A stretch of DNA of 41,987 nt from Candidatus Microbacterium stercoravium (GTDB lineage: Bacteria; Actinomycetota; Actinomycetes; Actinomycetales; Microbacteriaceae), in assembly GCA_019117025.1 (NCBI GenBank), contig DXAM01000082.1:1-41987 (forward strand), read 5' to 3'. A program made the position numbers and the translations under genes. Below are positions 1 to 9,616 of the stretch, in pieces. The number at the start of each line of letters is the position of its first letter. The first letter of the stretch is position 1. The notes beneath the pieces were generated by a model. That model did not search any database. It saw nothing but the letters and a program-made list of their open reading frames with translations, and was not told the origin of the DNA.

Positions 1-540
1 GTGCTCACGGGCGGTGAGACGTTCGACCTCGGCGCGGGCCGCGTCATCGAGGTGCTCGCCGCTCCGGGGCATTCGCCGGGTCACCTCGCCCTGTGGGACG
101 CGACGAACGATGCGCTCGCGATCTCCGACGCGGTGCTCGGCGAGACCGTGCCGACCGCGCAGGGCGATCCCGCCTTTCCTCCGACCTACCGCGACACGAT
201 CGCGTACGTCGACACGATCGCCCGTCTGCGCGCATTCGGCGCATCGCTGCTGCTGACCGCGCACTATCCGGTCTACGAGGGCGACGAGGCCACCGGATTC
301 TTCGATGCGTCCACCGCATACACCGACCGGATCGACCGCGCGATCGAACGGCATCTCACCGCCGAGATGACATCGCTCGAGCTGATCCGCGCCGCGGCCG
401 CCGACCTCGGCCCCTGGCCGGCCGCTGCGGCCGAGTACCTGATCTTTCCGATGACCGGAAACCTCGAGCGCCTCGCGAGATCGGGGCGCATCGTCGAGGG
501 CTTCCGAGACGGCATCCGCACGTGGAAGTGGGCCTCATGA
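1..540 (+). CDS. MBL-fold metallo-hydrolase, C-terminal part (5' end outside window)
   Basis: Open from base 1; APGHSPGHLALWD and LLLTAHYPVYEG are metallo-beta-lactamase-fold motifs; stop overlaps next start (ATGA). Confidence 0.8.
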   Translation: MLTGGETFDLGAGRVIEVLAAPGHSPGHLALWDATNDALAISDAVLGETVPTAQGDPAFPPTYRDTIAYVDTIARLRAFGASLLLTAHYPVYEGDEATGFFDASTAYTDRIDRAIERHLTAEMTSLELIRAAAADLGPWPAAAAEYLIFPMTGNLERLARSGRIVEGFRDGIRTWKWAS

Positions 541-1589
541 GCGAGAGCAGGGTGCGCCTCGGCGCCATCGGTGCGGGGTGGTGGGCGACGAGCAATCACT
601 TCCCGCTGATGAAGGACCATCCGGACGTCGACCTGGTCGGCGTCTGCGGCATCGGCGACGACCTCGACAGGGTCCGCGAGAAGTTCGGGTTCGAATTCGC
701 GACCGAAGACGCCGACGAGCTCCTCGATGCCGACATCGATGCCGTCATCATCGCGACGCCGCACGACCTGCACCACGATCTCGCGTCGCGCGCGCTGGAA
801 CGGGGCCTGCACGTCCTGTGCGAGAAGCCGATGACGCTGAACGCGGGCGATGCATGGGACCTCGCACGGCGCGCAGAAGAGGCCGGCACCGTGTTCCTCG
901 TGCCGTATGGGTGGAACTACAAGCCCTTCACGATCGAGGCCAAGCGCATCCTCGACTCCGGAGCGATCGGCGACATCCAGTTCGTCTCGTGCAACATGGC
1001 CTCGCCGACCCGCGGCCTGTTCGGCAGCGACCCGAGCTACATGCTCGAGCTCTGGAACTCCGAGACCGCGCCGAACCCGACGACGTGGTCGAGCCCCGAG
1101 CACGGCGGTGGCTACGCGCACGGTCAGGTGACGCATTCGTCGGCGCTGCTGTTCTGGCTGACGGGACTGCGCGCATCCTCGGTCGCCGGTCGTGTGTCGA
1201 CGGCCGGCGCGCCCGTCGACCTGTTCGACGCGGGCGTCGTGCACTTCGAGGGCGGCGCCCTCGGATCCGTCTCCGGTGCCGCGACCCTCGCTGACGGAGC
1301 TCGCTACCAGATCGATATCCGCCTCTTCGGTACGGAGGGCACCCTCATGATCGATGTCGAGAGGGAGCGCGTGAGTCTGAACCGATACGACGGCACGCGC
1401 GAGGAGATCGAGATCCCGCCGGGCGAGGGCGACTACGAATGCCTCATTCCGCCCGTGAGGTTCATCGACCTCATCACGGGGCGCGCGACCGACAACAACT
1501 CCGACGTCACCGTCGCGGCGCGCTCCGTCGAACTGATCGATGCGCTGCTCCGCTCATCCGCGGCCGGCGGCGCGGAAACCACCGTCTGA
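537..1589 (+). CDS. Gfo/Idh/MocA family oxidoreductase
   Basis: N-terminal GAIGAGWWATSNHFPLMKDHPDVDLVGVC Rossmann motif and HVLCEKPMTLNAGDAWDL; ATG at 537 overlaps upstream stop. Confidence 0.9.
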   Translation: MSESRVRLGAIGAGWWATSNHFPLMKDHPDVDLVGVCGIGDDLDRVREKFGFEFATEDADELLDADIDAVIIATPHDLHHDLASRALERGLHVLCEKPMTLNAGDAWDLARRAEEAGTVFLVPYGWNYKPFTIEAKRILDSGAIGDIQFVSCNMASPTRGLFGSDPSYMLELWNSETAPNPTTWSSPEHGGGYAHGQVTHSSALLFWLTGLRASSVAGRVSTAGAPVDLFDAGVVHFEGGALGSVSGAATLADGARYQIDIRLFGTEGTLMIDVERERVSLNRYDGTREEIEIPPGEGDYECLIPPVRFIDLITGRATDNNSDVTVAARSVELIDALLRSSAAGGAETTV

Positions 1590-1601
1590 CAGAAAAGGCA
1601 C

Positions 1602-2819
1602 GTGAACATGACTGATTCCCGCACCCGCGGCGTCCTCGAGGGATACCGCGTCATCGACTGCTCGATCGCCATGGCCGGACCCTTCGCCGCCCAGCGGCTC
1701 GGCGACCTCGGCGCAGACGTTGTGAAGGTCGAGCCGACCGCGGGAGAATGGCAGCGGTTCGCCGCCGCGGGAGGCGCGAAGGGCAACGAGATCAACGTGT
1801 CGTTCCTCGCGCTCAACCGCAACAAGCGGTCGCTGGCCGTCGATCTCAAGAGCGAAGACGGCAAGAACGTCGTGCGTGAGCTCATCGCCGGCGCCGACGT
1901 CTTCCTGCAGAACTACCGCCCGGGCGTCGCCGCACGCCTCGGTCTCGATTACGAGACCCTGCGACAGATCAACCCGTCGCTGGTGTACGTGTCGATCTCG
2001 GGATACGGCGAAGACGGCCCGTACCGCGACCGTCCGGGGCAGGACATGCTGCTGCAGGCGATGACGGGATCCATGCTCTCGGGCGGCCGCGACGGCGAGC
2101 CGCCGCGCGCGGCGGGGCTCTTCCTCGCCGACGCGGTCACGGCGTCGACGGCGTTCGAGGGCGTGCTCGCCGCGCTGCTGCACCGCGAGCGCACGGGGGA
2201 GGGCCAGCTCGTGACCGTCAACATGCTCGACGCCCTCACGACCCTGCAGATGCAGGAGCTGAGCGTCTACACGGTCGGCGGCGTGCCGCAGAAGCGCGGA
2301 TCCGAGCCCAACGCGCACGTGTACATCCGCGCGCCCTACGGCGTCTTCGCGACGAGCGACGGCTTCCTGGCGCTCGCTTTCGCCGACCTCGAGACGCTTG
2401 GCCGCGTCTTCGACGAGCCCGAGCTGCTCGGTCTCGACCCCGAAGAGCACGGCTGGACGCATCGAGACGAGCTGTTCGCGCTGGTGTCGACCCATCTCGC
2501 CACGGGCACGACGCAGCACTGGCTCGACACGCTGCTGCCCGAGGGCGTGTGGGTCGGCCCGGTGTACGGCTATGACGAGCTCGTCGACGACCCGCAGATC
2601 GCGCACAACGGCACCTTCGTCGAGTACGACCACCCGACGGAAGGGAAGGTGAAGACGCCCGGCTTCCCCTACCGCTTCGGCAGGACGCCTGCGCGCATCG
2701 ACCGGGGCGCACCGCTCGTCGGGCAGCACACCAGCGAGATCCTCGCCGAGCTCGGCGTCGATCGGGACCGCGTGCAGTCGTTGCTCTCGTCGGGCGCCGT
2801 CGCCGAGACGCGCATATGA
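1602..2819 (+). CDS. CaiB/BaiF CoA-transferase family protein (start 1602 GTG or 1608 ATG)
   Basis: GYRVIDCSIAMAGPFAAQRLGDLGADVVKVEP, NRNKRSLAVDLKSEDGK and YVSISGYGEDGPYRDRPGQDMLLQAMTG are family III CoA-transferase signatures. Confidence 0.92.
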   Translation: MNMTDSRTRGVLEGYRVIDCSIAMAGPFAAQRLGDLGADVVKVEPTAGEWQRFAAAGGAKGNEINVSFLALNRNKRSLAVDLKSEDGKNVVRELIAGADVFLQNYRPGVAARLGLDYETLRQINPSLVYVSISGYGEDGPYRDRPGQDMLLQAMTGSMLSGGRDGEPPRAAGLFLADAVTASTAFEGVLAALLHRERTGEGQLVTVNMLDALTTLQMQELSVYTVGGVPQKRGSEPNAHVYIRAPYGVFATSDGFLALAFADLETLGRVFDEPELLGLDPEEHGWTHRDELFALVSTHLATGTTQHWLDTLLPEGVWVGPVYGYDELVDDPQIAHNGTFVEYDHPTEGKVKTPGFPYRFGRTPARIDRGAPLVGQHTSEILAELGVDRDRVQSLLSSGAVAETRI

Positions 2820-3916
2820 CCGACTTCGTCGGCCTCACGTGGGATCACCCGCGGGGCCGGGTCGCGCTCGAAACCGCTGCGGGCGACATCGGCGGGGGAG
2901 ACACGATCCGGTGGGAGGCGCAGCCGCTCGAGGGGTTCGAATCCGCGCCGATCGACGAGCTCGCCGCCCGCTACGACCTGATCGTGCTCGACCACCCGCA
3001 CCTGGGCGACGCGATCTCCTCGTCGAGCCTGCACCCGCTCGACGAGCTCTTCTCCGCAGAACAGGTCGCCGCGTGGCGCGACGCCGCGGTCGGGCCGTCG
3101 ATCGCGTCCTATACGATCGACGATCGGCTGTGGGCGCTTCCGCTGGACGCCGCGACGCAGGTGTCCGCGCGCCGCGTCGCGGCGCTGCCGCAGGCCCCGG
3201 CCACCTGGCCGGAGCTCGTCGAAGCGTCGACGCAGCACGCGGTCGCGCTGAGCCTCGCCGGCCCGCACGCGTTCCTCACGCTGTGCTCGGTCGCCGTCTC
3301 GCTCGGCGACGATCCCGCGTCAGGAGACCGGTGCTTCGCCCGTGGCACGGCGCTGGGCGCGCTCGAGATCATGGCGGAGATCGTCTCGCGCGCGCCGGCC
3401 GGCTCCGGCGCACTCAATCCGATCGGCCTGCTCGACCGCATGCACGACGAGCGCGACATCGACCTCGTCCCCCTCATCTACGGGTACGTCAACTACAGCT
3501 CGGACGAGATCCGCTTCTCGGCCCCGCCCGGGCGCGGGCGGATCGGATCCACGATCGGCGGAACGGGCATCGCCCTGTCGCGGCGCGCCCATCCGAGCCC
3601 CGCACTCCTCGCGCACCTCGCGTGGCTGATGGGCGAGGAGGCGCAGCGCGGATTCATCCCCCGCCATCAGGGGCAGCCCGCACGGCGGTCGGCCTGGCGC
3701 GATCCCGGCGTCGACGCAGCCGCGCACGGCTTCTATTCGGCCACCCTCGACACCATCGAGCACGCGTGGGTGCGCCCCCGCTTTCCCGGCTACATTCCGT
3801 TCCAGTCCGCGGCCTCCGCGCTCGTGCGCGCCGCTGTGGGCGGGGAACTCGCCGCCTCCCGCGCACTCGATCAGATCGACAGTGCATTCGCCACCGCCCT
3901 GAAGGAGCAGTCATGA
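2816..3916 (+). CDS. Extracellular-solute-binding-protein-like protein without a recognisable signal peptide
   Basis: LTWDHPRG...YDLIVLDHPHLGDA...LHPLDELF and IDDRLWALPLDAATQV resemble family 1 sugar-binding SBPs; N-terminus MTDFVGLTWDHP has no hydrophobic segment or lipobox; ATGA overlaps on both sides. Confidence 0.65.
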   Translation: MTDFVGLTWDHPRGRVALETAAGDIGGGDTIRWEAQPLEGFESAPIDELAARYDLIVLDHPHLGDAISSSSLHPLDELFSAEQVAAWRDAAVGPSIASYTIDDRLWALPLDAATQVSARRVAALPQAPATWPELVEASTQHAVALSLAGPHAFLTLCSVAVSLGDDPASGDRCFARGTALGALEIMAEIVSRAPAGSGALNPIGLLDRMHDERDIDLVPLIYGYVNYSSDEIRFSAPPGRGRIGSTIGGTGIALSRRAHPSPALLAHLAWLMGEEAQRGFIPRHQGQPARRSAWRDPGVDAAAHGFYSATLDTIEHAWVRPRFPGYIPFQSAASALVRAAVGGELAASRALDQIDSAFATALKEQS

Positions 3917-4683
3917 CCACCGATCTCGTTCTCGTCGAGCGGTCCGGCCCCGTCGCCACCGTACGGCTCAACCGTCCGCAGAAGCTCAACGCCGTGACAC
4001 AGCAGATGAGCGACGAGCTCGTGCGCATCGTGCGCGACCTCAACGACGACCCCGAGATCCGGGCGGTCGTCTACACGGGCACGGGCCGCGCGTTCAGCGC
4101 GGGCAGCGACATCTCGACGCTCGACCTGTACCCGACGCCCTGGAGCTTCCGCAATCGTCGGGACTACTGCGACGCGCTGCGCGAGCTGCGCAAACCCGTC
4201 GTGGCGGCTGTCAACGGGTTCGCCTTCGGCGGCGGCCTCGAAGCCTCGCTCACCTGTGACATCCGCGTCGCGGCGGACACCGCGACGTTCGCCGCGCCCG
4301 AGGTCAGACTGGGCTGGGTCGGCGGCGGGGGCATGTCTGCGCTGCTGGCGAACTCGATCGGCGCGTCGAACGCCGCCCTGATGCTGATGACGGGAGATCC
4401 GATCGATGCCCAGCGCGCGCTGGCGTGGGGCCTCGTCAGCGAGGTCGTGCCCGCAGACGAGGTCGTCGCCCGTGCCCAGGCCATCGCCGAGGCGATCGCT
4501 CAGCGCCCGCCGATCGCTGCCGAATCGGCGAAGGCGAATCTGCGCGCGGCGTGGAACCTGCCGCAGGACCAGGCGATGGCGTACGAGCGCGAGATGCAGT
4601 CGATCGCCTTCGCCACGGACGATGCGGCGGAGGGCCGCGCCGCATTCGCCGAGAAGCGCGACGGCGTCTTCCTCGGCCGCTGA
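3913..4683 (+). CDS. Enoyl-CoA hydratase/isomerase family protein
   Basis: VATVRLNRPQKLNAVTQQM, GTGRAFSAGSDIS and NGFAFGGGLEASLTCDIRVAADTATFAAPEVRLGWVGGGG crotonase motifs. Confidence 0.93.
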   Translation: MTTDLVLVERSGPVATVRLNRPQKLNAVTQQMSDELVRIVRDLNDDPEIRAVVYTGTGRAFSAGSDISTLDLYPTPWSFRNRRDYCDALRELRKPVVAAVNGFAFGGGLEASLTCDIRVAADTATFAAPEVRLGWVGGGGMSALLANSIGASNAALMLMTGDPIDAQRALAWGLVSEVVPADEVVARAQAIAEAIAQRPPIAAESAKANLRAAWNLPQDQAMAYEREMQSIAFATDDAAEGRAAFAEKRDGVFLGR

Positions 4684-4711
4684 CGGTGAACAACGACACG
4701 GAGGAGCACCC

Positions 4712-5887
4712 ATGACGACCTGGATTCCCGACGCCGCGAGCGTCCTGCCCGATGATGCCGATCGCGCGATGCTGGTGGGACGCGCGCAGACCCCCGACGG
4801 ACCGAGCGTCGTCGTGCTGCGCGGCGGCGAACTCGTCGACATCTCGCGCACGTTCCCGACGATGCGCGATCTCACCGAGCGCGCGGATCCGGCCGTCGCC
4901 GCGGCATCCGCAGGGGGCATCGCGATCGGTTCCTTCGCCGACGTCTGGGCGAACACGGATCCCGATGCGCGCGACGCGTCTCGGCCGTACCTGCTCTCGC
5001 CGATCGACCTGCAGGTCGTGAAGGCATCGGGCGTGACGTTCCCCGTGTCGATGCTGGAGCGCATGATCGAGGAGCGAGCGCGCGGCGAGGCGGCGTCGGC
5101 CGAGGGGATCCGCGATACCGTGCTCGGCGCGATCGGCGGGGACCTCGCCGATCTCGTTCCCGGTTCCCCCGAGGCGATGCGCCTCAAGCAGGTGCTGGTC
5201 GAACAGGGCATGTGGAGCCAGTACCTCGAGGTCGGCATCGGACCCGACGCCGAGATCTTCTCGAAGGCGCCGGTGCTCGCGAGCGTCGGATCGGGCGTCG
5301 ACGTCGGCGTCCTCGCCGAGTCCGAGTGGAACAACCCCGAGCCCGAGGTCGTGATCGTCGTCGCCAGCGATGGCCGCATCGTCGGCGCGACGCTCGGCAA
5401 CGACGTCAACCTGCGCGACATCGAGGGGCGCAGCGCCCTGCTCCTCGGGCGCGCGAAGGACAACAACGCCTCGGCATCGGTCGGCCCGCTCATCCGTCTG
5501 TTCGACGAGGGCTTCTCGCTCGACGACGTGCGCCGCGAGACGGTGGCGCTGTCGGTGTCGGGCGACGACGGATTCCGCATGTCGGCTGAATCGCACATGG
5601 AGCAGATCAGCCGCGACCCAGCCGATCTCGCGGCGCAGGCGTCGGGGGCGCACCACCAGTATCCCGACGGCTTCGTGCTCTATCTCGGCACCATGTTCGC
5701 GCCGACCGACGACCGCGGAGAAGCGGGCCGCGGGTTCACCCACCAGGTGGGCGACGTGGTGACGATCGCCTCGCCGCGGCTCGGCGCGCTCGTGAACCGC
5801 GTGCAGCACGCGGAGTCCCTCGCCCCGTGGTCCTTCGGCATCGCCGATCTGATGACGAACCTCGCCCGCCGCGGGCTGCTCGCGTGA
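4712..5887 (+). CDS. Fumarylacetoacetate hydrolase (FAH) family protein, XylX/2-keto-3-deoxypentonate dehydratase-like
   Basis: EWNNPEPEVVIVV, GATLGNDVNLRDIEGRSALLLGRAKDNNASASVGPLIRLFD and HHQYPDGFVLYLGTMFAPTDDR resemble the XylX-type FAH subfamily. Confidence 0.8.
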   Translation: MTTWIPDAASVLPDDADRAMLVGRAQTPDGPSVVVLRGGELVDISRTFPTMRDLTERADPAVAAASAGGIAIGSFADVWANTDPDARDASRPYLLSPIDLQVVKASGVTFPVSMLERMIEERARGEAASAEGIRDTVLGAIGGDLADLVPGSPEAMRLKQVLVEQGMWSQYLEVGIGPDAEIFSKAPVLASVGSGVDVGVLAESEWNNPEPEVVIVVASDGRIVGATLGNDVNLRDIEGRSALLLGRAKDNNASASVGPLIRLFDEGFSLDDVRRETVALSVSGDDGFRMSAESHMEQISRDPADLAAQASGAHHQYPDGFVLYLGTMFAPTDDRGEAGRGFTHQVGDVVTIASPRLGALVNRVQHAESLAPWSFGIADLMTNLARRGLLA

Positions 5888-5888
5888 G

Positions 5889-6539
5889 TCAGCGGCCGAC
5901 GAGCCCCGATTCGTAGGCGAGGATCACGAGCTGCACGCGGTCGCGCGCGCCGAGCTTCTGCAGCAGGCGCGAGATGTGGGTCTTGACCGTCGAGATCGAC
6001 AGGAAGAAGTGCACCGCGAGCTCGTCGTTGGTCATGCCCTCGCCGATCGCGACGAGGATCTCGCGCTCGCGCGGCGTGAGCACCTTGAGCCTCGTCTCGT
6101 CGGCCGGGGCGGGCGCCTCGACGAACTGCTCGATCATGCGGGCCGTCACGCGCGGGGCGAGCGCGGCGTCGCCGGAATGCACCGCGCGGATCGCGCCGAG
6201 CAGCTCCGGCGGCCGGGCGTCCTTCAGCAGGAACCCGCTCGCGCCCGCGCGAAGAGCGGCGAACGCATACTCGTCGAGGTCGAAGGTCGTGAGCACGAGG
6301 ATCCGAGGGGCGTCGTCGTGCGCCGCGATCTGCTCGGTCGCGGCGATGCCGTCGAGCCCGGGCATCCGCACGTCCATGAGGATGACGTCGATGTCGCCCG
6401 CAGCGGCGATCCGGAGGGCCTCGTGCCCGTCGGAGGCCTCGGCCACGACCTCGATGTCGGGCTGTGCATCGAGCATCATGCGCAGCCCCATGCGCACGAG
6501 CTCCTGATCGTCGACGATCGCGACGCGGATGTCGGTCAT
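5889..6539 (-). CDS. Response regulator, NarL/FixJ (LuxR HTH) family
   Basis: VAIVDDQELVRMGLRMML, DVILMDVRMPGLDG and C-terminal LTPREREILVAIGEGMTNDELAVHFFLSISTVKTHISRLLQKLGARDR. Confidence 0.95.
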   Translation of the reverse strand: MTDIRVAIVDDQELVRMGLRMMLDAQPDIEVVAEASDGHEALRIAAAGDIDVILMDVRMPGLDGIAATEQIAAHDDAPRILVLTTFDLDEYAFAALRAGASGFLLKDARPPELLGAIRAVHSGDAALAPRVTARMIEQFVEAPAPADETRLKVLTPREREILVAIGEGMTNDELAVHFFLSISTVKTHISRLLQKLGARDRVQLVILAYESGLVGR

Positions 6540-7807
6540 GATTCTCCTACAATGTCGAGGACGGCTGTGACGCGCCAGCGTCCGTCCGGACGCGGGCCCG
6601 CGTCGAGGCTCCCGCCGGTGAGGGCCGCACGTTCGCGCATGCCGACGAGCCCGCGGCCCGAGCCGTCCGAGGGCGCGGGGTCGTGCGTGGTGTCGTTGTC
6701 GATCGTGAGGGTGATGACGCCATCGGCGTTGCGGCTGACGACATCGACGCGGCGCGTGCCCGGCGCGTGCCGCAGCACGTTGGTCAGCGACTCCTGCACG
6801 ATGCGGTACGCGGCGAGCGAGACGCTGCCGGGCGGGATGGGCTCGCCCTCGCCGCGCCACGTGACCGGCATGCCCGCGTCACGGAACTGCGCGATCAGGG
6901 ATCCGATGCCGTCGGCACCCGGTTGCGGGGCGAGCTCCGCGGCGGATCCGGGCGTGCGCAGCACCCCGAGCAGACGCCGCATCTCGGCGAGCGATTCGCG
7001 CCCCGTCTCCGCGACGCGGCGCATGGCGTCGGGCGCCAGGTCGGATCCCGTCTCCGCCTGGGCCGCCGCGCCCTCCGAGAGGGTGATCATGACGGTCAGG
7101 CTGTGCGAGACGATGTCGTGCATCTCCCGCGCAATGCGGGTGCGCTCCTCGCCGACCGCCAACCGCGCGCGCTGATCTCGTTCGCGGGCGAGGTCCTCCG
7201 CACGGGCGATGAGCGCGCGCTCGTAACGGCGGCGTCCGCCGACCCACAGGCCGATGAGCGTCGGCACGAGCATGACGATCGACGCCTGCACCAGATATCC
7301 GAGCAGCTGCAGCCAGCCGATGCCCGTGAGCACGGCGTCGCTCGTCATGAGCGCGACGCGGCCGTCGAGGGTGAAGATGCCGAACCAGAGCACGGTCGCA
7401 ATGCCGAAGCCGATCCACGCCTGCCGCGCCGAGCGGAACACGGCGATCGAATACAGCGCGACCCAGGTCGAGATCATGCCGAGGCCCATGCCGCTCGTGG
7501 GGAGGTAGGCGATCAGACCGGCGGCGGCGAGCAGCAGAAAGGGAACGCGGCGGCGGAACAGGGTTCCGACGAACAGGGCGGCCGATCCGACCCCGACGAC
7601 GATCGCGGCCAGCGTCTCGCCCGTGACGAGGAGCACAGGGGAGAGCAGCGCCGGAACGCCGGCCGTGAACACCGCGATGAGCGTGTCGACCGTGCGCGGG
7701 TGGCGGTCGATCCAGCGCCGGAACAGACCGGGTGGGCGCGGCAGCTCGAGCGCCGCCGAGCCCGGACCCTCGGGGGATCCGGGCTCAGCGGCGTCTGTCG
7801 TGGTCAT
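6536..7807 (-). CDS. Sensor histidine kinase (HisKA_3/NarX-type)
   Basis: EERTRIAREMHDIVSHSLTVMI H-box; C-terminal GRGLVGMRERAALTGGSLDAG; N-terminal TM segments; overlaps the regulator gene. Confidence 0.93.
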   Translation of the reverse strand: MTTTDAAEPGSPEGPGSAALELPRPPGLFRRWIDRHPRTVDTLIAVFTAGVPALLSPVLLVTGETLAAIVVGVGSAALFVGTLFRRRVPFLLLAAAGLIAYLPTSGMGLGMISTWVALYSIAVFRSARQAWIGFGIATVLWFGIFTLDGRVALMTSDAVLTGIGWLQLLGYLVQASIVMLVPTLIGLWVGGRRRYERALIARAEDLARERDQRARLAVGEERTRIAREMHDIVSHSLTVMITLSEGAAAQAETGSDLAPDAMRRVAETGRESLAEMRRLLGVLRTPGSAAELAPQPGADGIGSLIAQFRDAGMPVTWRGEGEPIPPGSVSLAAYRIVQESLTNVLRHAPGTRRVDVVSRNADGVITLTIDNDTTHDPAPSDGSGRGLVGMRERAALTGGSLDAGPRPDGRWRVTAVLDIVGES

Positions 7808-7818
7808 CGCCACTGAAT

Positions 7819-8667
7819 CTACGCGTCGCGCCGCTTCATCACAGCCGCACCGCCGAAGAAGGCCACGGCGCCCCACGCGATCGTCAGCACGAGGTCGACG
7901 ACCAGTTCGCCGGTGATGGCGGGGTGCGCGACGACGAGGTTCTGGCCCGTCGTGCCGAGCAGCACGTCGGAGACCTCTGCGCCCCACGTCCAGGGCAGGG
8001 TCGCGAGGATCATCGGGAGGATGAACACGAAGACCAGCGCCGAGGTGACGGCCCACGTCTCCGAGCGCAGCATCGCTGCGACGCCGAGCGTGAACACGGC
8101 GGTCGCCGCCGCGAAGATGCCTGCGCCGACGATCGGCATGATCGCGCCGAGCACCGCGTCGTCGATGCCGGTGGGCAGTCCGAACGCCCCACCCACGAAC
8201 CACGCCGCGGCGAACGCGAGTGCGAAGGCGACCAGCGTCGCGACGAATGTCGCGGTCGCGACGACGAGCGCCTTGGCCGAGATCACCCCGAAGCGCTTCG
8301 GGGCGGCGCTGAGAACGGTGCGGAGGGAGCCCGTCGTGTGCTCCTTCGCGAAGGCAGCGGATCCGATCACGACGGCCATCGCGATCGCGAAGAAGAAGCC
8401 GTTCATCGAGATGTCGCCGACGCTCGGCAGCCACTCGAGCATCGCGGGGTCCTGGCCCGAGTCGGTGTACTGCGCGCCGTAGACAGCGGCGAACGCGCCC
8501 GCGGGGAGGATCACGAGCACGGTGCCGATGATCCAGGAGAAGAGGGTGCTGCGCAGGCTCGTCAGCGAGATCCACTCGGCCCGCACGAGCGAGCCGAACG
8601 TGACGCGGCCGGGCGCCGTGCGCCGGGCGGCAGCGGTGGGCACGGGGGTTGCGGTTGCAGAAGTCAT
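7819..8667 (-). CDS. ABC transporter permease (ABC-2 type)
   Basis: Six-TM-like pattern; VRAEWISLTSLRSTLFSWIIG start; between the ATPase and the kinase on the same strand. Confidence 0.85.
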   Translation of the reverse strand: MTSATATPVPTAAARRTAPGRVTFGSLVRAEWISLTSLRSTLFSWIIGTVLVILPAGAFAAVYGAQYTDSGQDPAMLEWLPSVGDISMNGFFFAIAMAVVIGSAAFAKEHTTGSLRTVLSAAPKRFGVISAKALVVATATFVATLVAFALAFAAAWFVGGAFGLPTGIDDAVLGAIMPIVGAGIFAAATAVFTLGVAAMLRSETWAVTSALVFVFILPMILATLPWTWGAEVSDVLLGTTGQNLVVAHPAITGELVVDLVLTIAWGAVAFFGGAAVMKRRDA

Positions 8668-8695
8668 GGTCGTTGTCCTCACGTGAGCAGGCGGA

Positions 8696-9616
8696 TCAGG
8701 CGGCGACGGCCGCGGCGTCACTGCGGTACTCGGTGGCGTCGTCGGTCAGGGCGAGGTAGGCGTCCTCGAGCGAGGCGTTCACGGGGGTCAGCTCGTGCAG
8801 CTCGAGACCCTCGAGAGCGGCGGCGCGCGCGACGAGGTGCGCGGGCAGCCCCGTCACCTCGAGCGCATCGGATCCGGTCTGGGTGACCGTGACGCCGTCG
8901 GCGGCGATCAGGGAGCCGAGCACGGTCGCGTCGGAGACGCGCACCCGCGTGGTGGGCTGCTCCGCACTGCGCAGGAACTCCCGCAGCGGGGCGTCGGCCA
9001 GCACTCGTCCCTTGCCGAGCACGATGATGTGGTCGGCGGTCTGCGCCATCTCGCTCATCAGGTGCGATGAGATGAACACCGTGCGGCCCTCCGCCGCCCG
9101 GGCCTTCGCGAACCCGCGCACCCAGTGCACGCCCTCGGGGTCGAGTCCGTTGACGGGCTCGTCGAAGATGAGCACCTGCGGGTCTCCGAGCATCGTCGCG
9201 GCGATGCCGAGACGCTGGTGCATGCCGAGCGAGAATCCGCCGATGCGGCGTCCGGCGACCGACGAGATGCCGGTGAGGTCCATGACCTCATCGACGCGCC
9301 GCGCGCCGATCCCGTTCGTCGCGGCGAGCATGCGCAGATGGTCCACCGCGCGCCGGCCCGGGTGCGCGGCCTTCGCATCGAGCAGCGCGCCCGCCTGGCT
9401 CATCGGGTCGATGTGCTCGGCGAAGGGGCGTCCGTTGACGGTGGCGGATCCCGCGCTGGGGCGGTCGAGCCCCATGATCATGCGCATCGTGGTCGATTTT
9501 CCTGCGCCGTTCGGGCCGAGGAACCCGGTCACCTGACCGGGCTTGACGACGAACGAGACGTCGTCGACCGCGGTGTGTGCCCCGAAGCGCTTGGTGAGGT
9601 TCTCTGTGGTGATCAT
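8696..9616 (-). CDS. ABC transporter ATP-binding protein
   Basis: Walker A GPNGAGKST, GFSLGMHQRLGIA, Walker B VLIFDEPVNGLDPEG; start MITTENLTKRFG. Confidence 0.95.
   Translation of the reverse strand: MITTENLTKRFGAHTAVDDVSFVVKPGQVTGFLGPNGAGKSTTMRMIMGLDRPSAGSATVNGRPFAEHIDPMSQAGALLDAKAAHPGRRAVDHLRMLAATNGIGARRVDEVMDLTGISSVAGRRIGGFSLGMHQRLGIAATMLGDPQVLIFDEPVNGLDPEGVHWVRGFAKARAAEGRTVFISSHLMSEMAQTADHIIVLGKGRVLADAPLREFLRSAEQPTTRVRVSDATVLGSLIAADGVTVTQTGSDALEVTGLPAHLVARAAALEGLELHELTPVNASLEDAYLALTDDATEYRSDAAAVAA

Noticed and set aside
93-536. N-terminal extension of the Gfo/Idh/MocA ORF
   Set aside because: Arg-rich out-of-frame reading of the MBL-fold gene; domain starts at 537.
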